Origin: Norana najaformis
Taxonomy: Eukaryota; Annelida; Clitellata; Crassiclitellata; Hormogastridae
Direction: 5' to 3'
NCBI GenBank assembly: GCA_964023275.1
Contig: OZ029917.1
Span: 32,750,005-32,814,004, forward strand
DNA: 64,000 nt
The notes beneath the pieces are model-generated. The model had not been told where the DNA came from and did no database searches. It was given only the letters and a program-made list of their open reading frames with translations. Below, in pieces: positions 26,101-37,200 of this stretch. The position numbers and the translations under genes are program-made. Numbering within the stretch: the first letter of the stretch is position 1; every line of letters starts with the position of its first letter.

Positions 26101-29100
26101 TGAACGATACGTTGTCCGTCTTTTCACCGTCGAACCGGAAGGAAAACAATGTCCCTGTCAACATCATTTAGCGCCGAAAGCGCCGAGAGACAGCGGCGTC
26201 GTCTCAAGAAAGACTTTCTCGCAGACAGAAACCTCTTTAGCGTTGAGTGAAAAATAATGAGCTGATGCTAAGAGCTCTGGGCGATAATATGATATGATGG
26301 TGATTTTGTAAGATAATAGTCATGTATCACCTATCTCCTCCATTTCTTCATTCTGCATACAAAAAAGTATATAATATTGTTAATTTATATTACCCTCGTG
26401 TGTCTGTCAGCAACGCCTGTTTATTTAATCGCTAGACGTCTTGGCAGTATGCTTTTAACTAATTTTGGCATTTTTTACTGTGTTAGTCGTTCTTACGAAG
26501 GCTTAGGAATTAGAGTTGTTCCATTCAATACTTTGGCTTTGCATGAATTGAGAAAGTGGCTTAAAGGTTGTAGATTAGTGCAAAATAACAAGAAAATGAC
26601 CCCCTTTTGCAACTCAGTGTACTATATCTTTTACTGGACTGTTAGGAGCCAATATTTCTAGCTATATTAAGGCAGGAAAACATTCAGTTGGAATGGAGAA
26701 GGATAGCAAAACCGGGACAGAAACAGAGTTATTTCCTGTGCTTTCAGACGATAATATTATCTACAGTACTCTAGCCACAATACAGATTCTTCCTTATTAT
26801 AGACCCAGAACTAGACATACTGTTGAAGAGAGTAGTATGTCGCCATATTAGCAACACATTTGAAATTTCAATTGCGGAGCACACATCACCAATTCAAAGA
26901 CATTGGCTCTATGCTACTGCGTCATTTCTTCGATGTGGGCGTTCGAAGGCACGCCCACCCTTCTTCTAAACGACAGAAGCCGATAAATAAAGTCTTCCAC
27001 ATACTTGCTCCTCACATCGTTGGCTGCTGTGAATCTGAGCGGACGATTATTCAGCTGCCGTCGCTGGACAATTTCCAAGTCACACCTGAGCGAACATCGG
27101 ACGATGGATCGAAGGGAGAATTCTCATTAAACGCCGTTCAGTCGAGAAAAATTGCCTCTGCCTGGCGTCCGGATTGGGGTCAAGGCATGCTTCTGACCCG
27201 ACCCGTCTATCTGCCCTGTCTCTCTTCATCTGTCTGCTTGTATGCCGTTGTGTTCGTGTGTTTCACTGTTCATGTCGATCGGCTACAATGAACTTTCTCA
27301 CCAGTTTTCCAAAATGAATTCTTAACCTGCTTGTCTCTATTTCCTTTCTATCTCTGTCTCCGTCTCTGTCTCCGTCTGTCTGTCTCTCTATTTTCCGATC
27401 ATCACAAATGAAATATCTTACTAAACTTTACTTGGCTAATTTTAGTCACGGTTCATTCATTTGTCTCGTTGCTTCGCTCTTCTCGTTATCTCCCTCTTTT
27501 TCTTTCCAGAAAAGTGATTAGAAGAAATGAAATCGATTTCTTCCGCACTGCTAACCTTCATCCACAAGACACGCCTGAATGCTTCCCATCCAAAAAATTC
27601 TCCTACTCCATATCCTTTGTTATTTCCATCTTTCATCTCTCCTTCCTTCCGTCTCTTCTTTTTGTTTATTTAATTTCTTTCTTCTTTCATTCCTTTATTT
27701 CATTTTCCTTCTTTCCTTCCTTCACTTTTCTTCCTTCTCATCTTCGTCCTATTGAATTCGATCTGATGCAATCGTCCGATCGAATCATCGGAGCAGACGA
27801 AAAGATGAGGAAGATGGATTTTGAAGGAACGCAAAATGTGGAGGAGTATGGGATAAGATGGAAGAGGAGGATGAGACAGAAGGACAGTCGATCAAGCGTT
27901 AAGCATTATTTCGTCTCAGTTACGAAATGGAATGCATTCCGCACAGTCAAACCAACTGTACCTGACAACCGTAAAACACCGATGTCTGGATATCCCTCTC
28001 TGTTGCCAGCGCGTCTCTCTCTGTGTCTGTCTTTCCCTATCTGTCTCTGTGTCTCTATGTCTCTCTGTCTGTCTGTCTCTGTGTCTCTCTGTCTGTCTGT
28101 CTCTGCATTGGTGTATCATCGACGCAATCGTCGTTGTCATCATAATCTTAAATGTTATGATCACGATATTCACCATCATCATCATCATCATCGTCGTCGT
28201 CATCATCGACGTCGTCATCATCATCATCTTTATTGGCATCACGTAGGCATCACTCGACTTATTTTAATTATAGGCTTTATGGGAGGACAGGCATAAATTC
28301 AAAATAACTTTCCTACATCGGATAATAGCGCTAAATAAATTACAAGCATCAGGATTACGACTCTAGTAAAAATTACACAAGTTAACAAACGGCAGCGTGT
28401 TCTTCTATCACGTCCATCACATAACCGCTGCGTGACCTGCACTGCGTGTACCAAACAGACGAGTCCACGGCGCAAGTATAGCGCTAAATAAAATACAAGA
28501 CGACGGCTTTAGCGAAATTATAGTCGGTTAATAAGCGCCAGTGTCGCCATCTATCACGGACATAAATAGTCGGTCTGCAGTCTGAGGTTCGGCGAAGCGT
28601 TAACGGACTGCGGTGGCTGTTCGGACGAGATAAGGCATATCGGGTGAACGCCTACCGCTGAGTCGGAGGGATCAACGGGGCCGGTTTTGCCCCGTCGATC
28701 CTTCATTCGTGGCCAGTCAAAGGGAACAAAACACGGACCGTGTGCGAGCGCCATCTAGTGTTTCCAGGTCCGCGGGTTTCGTCTGCTGACGGACGCGATA
28801 AGGAAATCAATAAAAGTAGATTAGACGCCGAACTGGACAGCTTGACCACATGACAGGACGGAAGAGGGAAACGACCGAAAGGCAACTTTCACAGAGGTGC
28901 TCCTATGAGATACGATGGCAAATATGGCCGCTACGTGTACACGACTAATAGCGTTTGTCTTTACGCTTATGAATTTATGATGTATCACTCCATCATCGTC
29001 TGTAGGTCTAGTCTATGCCATGAATACGAAAAGCTCAAGAGCAAATACTAAGGTAACAAGTACTCATGTACCAGTACCAGCGCTTAAGTATCACAAATAC

Positions 29101-31207
29101 TGTACCATCTAATATAATAATACTTCTGAAATACCGCACTCCAAAAGCAGCAGCTTAACGTTTATAGCATAGACTAATAACTTTCTTCATTGTCTCTGAG
29201 AGGTGTCTCGAAAGATACCTGAATAATTAAACAATGAACCTGCTTTAAAAATTTCGTAGGAATAACTGTTCATATCTTGCATGTTAAAAGAAAATCTTCA
29301 CCATCGCTTGGCTGGCTTTAAAATCTTACAAAAGTCAATTTTAAGTTCTAGAATCCTTTCGTTCTCGCTGTCTCTCATACAGCCTATAGTCACTTCAGTC
29401 TCATAATAATAAATTGCAAATCGTTTTATTTATGTATGTATTTGAAGCAAAACTGTTACCTTTAAATGTGGATAAATAGTTTTGTCAGAACTTGGAAGCT
29501 AAGAAATGTTATACCAGATAGGCCTACTGCAATAGGCCTAAATGTTGAAGAAGCATTACTCGCAGTTTTCTATTCCAATTTGTGGGTCATCCACCACTCG
29601 ATGCAATTAATTACAGCAGAGCATCCCTTGGAGAGTTGTCTACAAAACTCGGTTTGATTGAAATCAGTATGAGTATAGTATTTGTGGGCTTTGCAATTGA
29701 ACAATCATCGGCAATAAAATGCTCAGCCTCGTGTATTTCTACAACCGGGTCTGTTGACCACGTAATGCCTTTGATCTCTGCTGTTACCGCCTGCAGATAA
29801 AAGCAGAAATTGGACAACTTTAACATAACACAGCATAACTAAGGTTTTGTGTGGTTCAGAAAGCATATATATAATCTGCGTTGAAACCACCACTGCAAAT
29901 TAACCGGAAATGCCTATTAGCCCATCTTTCCTAGCTTTTTCTTAAAAGCTGTGAGAACTGAGAATTGAGTACTTTCATCCAAACCATTCCAGACTCTTGC
30001 ACTAAAAATCTCTACCCTACTGTTCCTTTTGGTTTCTTAAATAATTTATATCTGTGCCCTCGAGTTCGCCTCGTTTGGTGCTAATTTAAAGAACCTATCC
30101 CATTGCACTGCCTCCATTCCAGTTATAGTAGTAGTTCCAATGGTTAACGACATCTTACGGCATCAAAGGCCGTTGACGTCGCCCTCCTCCTTTCTCCAGG
30201 CCAGGGACTGGCACCACTCGAGTACGGCAGTGGCGCAGTTTTTCCAGTGATAATCTTATAAGCCTCCATTAGGTCTCCTCTGCTCCTTGATGTTTACCCA
30301 CACCTTTTCAACCGTTCTTTATAGCTCATACCATTGCAACCCCAAATAATTCAGGTAGCTCTCCTTTGCACTTCCTCCAGTTGTTCTATGTTGTGTATCA
30401 GGTATGGATTCCATACCTCTATGTAGTATTCGAACGCTCACTAGATGTAAGACTGAAACATTTAAATTTATCCATCGCGTCTCCTTGATCTTCGAAGGTC
30501 TGTCTGGTGCCGGAAAGACGACGATATCGTTTGCCCTTGAGGAGTACCTCGTGAGCCAGGGCATCCCGGCCTACAGTCTGGACGGGGACAACATCCGTCT
30601 CGGTCTCAACAAGAACCTCGGGTTCAGTCCAGAAGATCGCGAGGAGAACATCAGACGAATCTCCGAAGTGGCAAAGCTCTTCGCTGACGGAGGAATCGTC
30701 TGCCTCACCAGCTTCATCAGCCCATTCAGAAAAGTATGCATGAATGATGTGTACATACATGTATGTATGTATGTATGTATGCACGTATGTATGTAGTTAA
30801 TTAATAACTTCCATCGCGCCGGTGTCTAATGCTCGAGGCATCAACAGATGGCGCACCAAATTCAAGCCATAGTCATTTCAATATCCAAAAGATCAGATCA
30901 ATCAACTAAGAGAGAGAGGCAGACTATGGTGGATAAGCAGTTTGAAAAAAGTTGAGAATGGAACAAGCGACTGAGCAGAACAAACAAATGGAGAACGACA
31001 GCTCCAAAGCCAATGTCCAGCACTGAAAAAGCTCATTAACTAAGATTATTATTAGTAAATAAATATATGATTTATAATTAAGCTGTTTAGAATCCACTTA
31101 TTTTGAAGAACAACATCCAAAAATCATCAAAATAAAGGCTAGCTTTCAGCAAACCGGTAAGCTCGCTGATACCAGTAAACCGCGAACGTCATATTAAAGT
31201 AGCCCAC

Positions 31208-31268
<61 letters not shown>

Positions 31269-34200
31269 GACGAAAAAGCTGTCAAAATTCGTTTCAGATG
31301 CACAATTTTAGGCGCTTTTTTAATTTGGACATATCACAATATTTAGCTCATCATCTCATAACTATGTTTTGAAAGTGTCAGGCTTTTAGTGCTGTTTGAA
31401 CATTTTTGTGCAGTTCGGTCAAAAAGCCACCAGACAATCTACAGTCTATTTGAATAGTCGAGTGATCAGTGACTTGATATTCCATGACTTTATGATGAGT
31501 TAATTTGTGATTAATTGCTTCCAACAATTTAAAATCCAATTTTATTCATATTTCTGAAGCAGTCTGATGCACTGCACCTTCTGTAAGTTGATGAATGTAG
31601 CGTAGACCTGGCGACGTTCTCGATGCAACTGAAGTCCATCTTTCGATCATTTGTTTAGACGCCGCAGGGCGCTTCAGAAGAGGCTTTCTGTTTAAATATC
31701 CGGACACGTGACATAACAGATGCATATTAGTCGTGCGTTTTCATAACAGGATCGAGATATGGCGCGTATATTGCACGAATCCGCTGGACTGCCGTTCTTC
31801 GAGTGCTGGGTCAACACTTCGCTGGAAATCTGCGAGAAAAGAGATGTCAAAGGACTGTACAAGAAAGCCCGAGCAGGCCAAATCAAAGGTCTTTCTGTCT
31901 CTATCGGCAGTAGGCCTACTAGACTTTAAAACTGCATCAACCATCGCCACATCCATAGTACATGCTAAATTAGGCTATTCACTTTTTCTGAACATAGGCT
32001 CCACCCAAATAAGCCGCCTTCAAGCCATACAGAATGCTCTTGCTCGTGCTTTCACCAAAACCCCCAAACACCATCACATAACTCCTGTTCTTAAATCACT
32101 TCGCTGGCTTAAAATACCTGAACGAATTGAGTACAAAGTCCTATCACTTACCTACAACACACTTAAATACTCCCAACCCTCCAATCTTCTTGAGTTATTT
32201 ACAATCCATCCACTTCGCTCAACCCGCTCCTCTTCTGCCCTAACACTTCTCCGCCCGTCCGTCACCTCATTCTTAAAATTTGGCAATCGCTTCATACCCA
32301 AAGCGAACCCTTTTTGCCTATGGACTTGGTTTTGACTGAGTGCCTGCGAATAAGCTGATCACGTGACGTGTTTTTTTGGACGCTGTAGAAATCTCGGGAT
32401 TATGATAACGATAAATGAGTAGACAAGAAGAATTAAATAAACTTAATAGATTGTTGTACACAAGGCAGTGATTTTGTAATCCAACGCCTCAGAAACGATA
32501 CATTGAGGTCTTTATTTCTCGGCTTATTCAGTATATACAGTATATACGTTACAATTGGGCAATTGTGCGCTATGTTTCTTTAGCCCGCAGGACTGCTCTA
32601 TTACTTTTGCAATGTGTTTAATAACACAGTTAATGTCTAAGAGGCGGGACATCGGGAAATGTTCCGTCCCCGCATCTTACATGGCTACTTATTCGCATGG
32701 TTTCTGTGGTTGAGTTAAGTGTTAGGTTCAGTCAAAATGTCTGCCTTCTCGTCGTTCCGTCAAGTTTGAGCGCTTCTGAGAGGTAGCTCTTGAAGAGGCG
32801 CCATACAAATTGCGATTACTATTGCAAAATTACAATTGCAATTTTGCACGTCCTTTGCCGATCCAACTAAATCTGTTCTTTATGGGCGCAATCCAAATTC
32901 CGTCATTTGGCTGCCTGCCTTTGCGTTGTAGGTTTTACTGGAATCGACCAGGAATACGAAGCTCCCGGAGTTCCTGAGTTGGTGCTGAAGGCAGGAGAAC
33001 AGCACGTCGAAGAATGCGTACAACAGGTCGTCGACATGCTCGTCAAGAAGGTCAGCTAATTCATGACCTCTTTCATTCGTTCATTCGTTCATTCGTTCAT
33101 TTGTTCTTTCGTTTATTCGTGTTTTAGATCTAGTTCTAGTTACAACAGACCTACCGCGTGGCATGGTAGCCGGAGTGTTCCAGCATCCTTTCTGCTTTTT
33201 ATTAGGAAAAAATGTTTTTTCCCTTGAGACGGCTGGTTGTGTAGGTTACTGCGTCGGTGACGGGTGTTTTGTCTGTTTGCAGTGCATAGTACCTCAGTCG
33301 GCGACGACTTATGTCAAGGAGTTGTTCGTTCCAGCGGCAACTCTGCCAGAAGCCAAGACAGAGGCAGCATCCCTGCCAAGCATCGACATCTCAGTCGTAA
33401 GAGATTTTATTCACAATCCAATCATCTACCGTTCTGTTTCAATGCGCCAACATGGAACGTACTTCTGGAACAATCTTCCATTATAAATTCGAAATCTACC
33501 GCCTCTAACAGCTCAAGAAACATCCTCAGCCTATCTTAAGACGCACCTTTTTGGAACTGCTAGATAGCCATGTTGCAGCGCCTTTGTGAGGTCTTAAAAT
33601 GCGCTATATAAGTTTGTGGATACATGCATAAACATATACATGGAATTCGTCAAGATTACATAGCCAGCCAAATTCAGGGCCAAGTGTAATCAGCTCTAAG
33701 AAAGGAGTAACAAAGTACTGTTAAATAACATAAGTTTAGGCTTTGATGATCGCATCCTAAGTATTCTGAGCTTATTCAAAATACGATTCGATTGAGAACG
33801 TATCATGAAGAGCTGACCAAACGACCGAGCGATAGACCGAATAACAGACTAAATTATAAATCGAATGAAACCCTGGCTGAATTAGCGAGGAAATGAAATA
33901 ACTGAGAAACGTTGAAGTTGGTTGCAGTGAATATATCGAATATTGAACAATCGTTTTATCTGGTGATTACCATTCCTGCTGATCGACCGATTGGCTGATA
34001 GGCTGATTGGTTTTTTGATTCGCCAGGTTGACCTGCAGTGGATCCAGGTTCTTTCGGAGGGATGGGCGACTCCGCTGACAGGATTCATGAGGGAGAGAGA
34101 GTTCCTGCAGAGCCAGCACTTTGGATGTTTACTTGATGGAGGTCTGTCCAACCAGTCGATCCCGATCGTGCTTCCGGTGACGACCAAAGACAAGGAGCGG

Positions 34201-37200
34201 CTCAAGGACTGTCCGGCCTTCACCCTGCGCTACGATGGAAAGAACGTCGCCATCCTCAGGACCCCCGAGTTCTACGAACATCGCAAGGAGGAAAGATGCG
34301 CTCGTCAGTTTGGAACCACGAATCAAGGACATCCATACGTCAAGGTCCGATGATAATTAATAATTTGTTGCCATCGGCACTTCCATTTGCATTTCCTCTT
34401 GCAATGGAATTTGTGTTGCCATTTGCATTGCCACTTTGCCACTTGCACTATTAGTTCCGTTATATCATACTTTGTTTAAAGTCTTTGATAACATTTGCCT
34501 CTTGTGGTAGTTTGCAACATGTTTGTTTGTCTTTACATTTTGCCTTAGTTTAACTTGCCTTGCTAGAACAGAATTTGACTCATAAGAAGACGCAATACTT
34601 TTGTGGAGATAGACCCTGTGTAGCTGTTATCTTGTGTTCGTTTCACCTGAAGAACCCTTAATCCAAATGCAGTCGGCGACTCTTAGAGCTCTAGTTAATA
34701 AACACATGTAACAAATGACTGATTAGCTAGGACCACCAGTAGCTCGACCTTAGCTGATTAGCTAAGATGCCCACTAGCTTGTTATTAACGTTAACTCGTA
34801 TTACCTACTGAAGTAGGCCTAAACTTGCCTTTCTGGCCTGACCTTACGTGATCATACTTTGCATCAGTTTTTCCTGTAGGTCTGTAAGTGTTGGCCTGTA
34901 GAAGTATCGTGTTGCTTTCGTGCGATTCAGATGGTGTTTGAGAGCGGAGACTGGTTGTGTGGTGGTGACCTCGAAGTCCTTGAAAGAATCCTCTGGAACG
35001 ACGGACTGGACCAGTATCGCCTGACCCCAATGGATCTCAGAGCTATCTTCAAGAAGATGAACGTAAGTCCGTCGCCCCCCCCCCAGTCGAAGGTCGTCGC
35101 GCCATCAATCGCACTCAAGCGTTGCATAACTGTGTTGCTGTTACTTCCAGAAGTACACACCCACTGATACATGCACAGACAAGCACACACACAATGATAC
35201 ATGCACAGACACACACACACACACACTGATACATGCACGGACAAGTACACAGAAACAGACGAACACACGAACACACTGTAGCGCGTACACTAACACAAAT
35301 ACAAAAATTCAGACAGAATTTGTTCAAAGCCGAATTTATTAGGATTTCTCGTTCTGTTTGCTGTACTTTGTGGTGATTGTTGTCTTGGTCTTATAGGCAG
35401 ACGCCGTGTTCGCTTTCCAGCTGCGTAATCCAGTCCACAATGGCCACGCGCTGCTCATGACGGACACTAAGCGTCGACTGAAAGAGCAAGGATGCAAGAA
35501 CCCAGTTCTACTTCTCCATCCTTTAGGTAATCGATTAATTCAGTAATTCTCCATCAGTTAGCTATTCCATTCATTCAGTAATTCTCCATCAGTTAGCTAT
35601 TCAATTAATTCAGTAATTCTCCATCAGTTAGCTATTCCATTCATTCAGTAATTCTCCATCAGTTAGCTATTCCATTCATTCAGTAATTCTCCATCAGTTA
35701 GCTATTCCATTCATTCAGTAATTCTCCATCAGTTAGCTATTCCATTCATTCAGTAATTCTCCATCAGTTAGCTATTCAATTAATTCAGTAATTCTCCATC
35801 AGTTAGCTATTCCATTCATTCGGTAATTCTCCATCAGTTAGCTATTCAATTAATTCAGTAATTCTCCATCAGTTAGCTATTCCATTCATTCAGTAATTCT
35901 CCATCAGTTAGCTATTCAATTAATTCAGTAATTCTCCATCAGTTAGCTATTCCATTCATTCAGTAATTCTCCATCAGTTAGCTATTCAATTAATTCAGTA
36001 ATTCTCCATCAGTTAGCTATTCCATTCATTCAGTAATTCTCCATCAGTTAGCTATTCAATTAATTCAGTAATTCTCCATCAGTTAGCTATTCCATTCATT
36101 CAGTAATTCTCCATCAGTTAGCTATTCAATTAATTCAGTAATTCTCCATCAGTTAGCTATTCCATTCATTCAGTAATTCTCCATCAGTTAGCTATTCCAT
36201 TCATTCAGTAATTCTCCATCAGTTAGCTATTCAATTCATTGAGTAATTCTCCATCCTCTAGGTATTCAATTAATTCGGTAATTCTCCATCAGTTTACTAT
36301 TCACTTAATTCTCCATTCTTTAGGCATTCAGTTAATTCAATAATTCTCCATCAGTTAGCTATTCACTTAATTCACCAGTGCGCCGTTGCTGTGTCTCCTT
36401 TCCGACACAGTTCTCGTCAGATGTTTAAGTTGTTCTAGTGTCGTGTAAGCGTCGTCGTAGTTGTTGGACTTTGTTCCTGTCGATGTGTTTGAGCTTCGAT
36501 GGTCATCTCTTGCAAACACCATGAACACAGTGAGCCGACTGGCTGTCTAATTAGTCGCACTTTCTTCGACAATGAATCTGTAAAAAAGCGAAATGCTCTG
36601 CATGAGCAACAGCGGATGAGCTGCTAATCATAGATTTGTTGGTTTGTTGTGGCGCTACGACTTTTACATCATGGAACAATCTGAGTAGGGAGCGCCTCTG
36701 GTGAGTTTATTCTTGAAGTGGCGCTTTATAAATGTCAAATTACAATTACAGTCTTCTAAGACTAATTTCACGTCCGCAGCCAAAGTTTTGATGAAACAGG
36801 TAATACTGCATGGAATTGGACTCGAGAGTGTGTTTAGACTGGACTCCAGCCAGGCCAGGGTAGAGTGATTCTGATGCTGTATTAGACTAGTCTAGGATTC
36901 CTTCCTTCCTCTTTTCCTTCTTTCATTCCTTCTTCCATTCCTTTAGTCCACTGGCGTGAGTTCTTTGGTATCTGTTATACACTTCCATTTTTTGACCATC
37001 CATTCGCCTTGTCAGGTCGGGAGCACCTTCGAGGAGTTTTCTCAAAGATGAGCTATATAAATTATGATTACGATTACAATCTCTTTGGTATCTTTTCTAT
37101 GTATGTTCTATGGATTTTTGTCGTCTCATTTACGGTCGGTACTACCTGCACCCTACCGCCCAACCCTTCTCCTTTATTCAGGCTGGGGACTGGCATCATG

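Noticed and set aside
26860..27291. 143-codon ORF in intron 2
   Set aside because: No recognisable domain; the tail is pyrimidine-repeat-derived.
27469..28296. 275-codon ORF in PAPSS intron 2
   Set aside because: Low-complexity Phe/Ser, Cys/Leu/Ser and His runs derived from TTC, TCTG and CAT repeats.
31733..32335. 200-codon ORF spanning PAPSS exon 4 and intron 4
   Set aside because: It reads exon 4 in the wrong frame and then a LINE fragment; not a fusion gene.
35511..36377. CRISPR-like array
   Set aside because: Units are contiguous without spacers, in a eukaryotic intron; it is a minisatellite.
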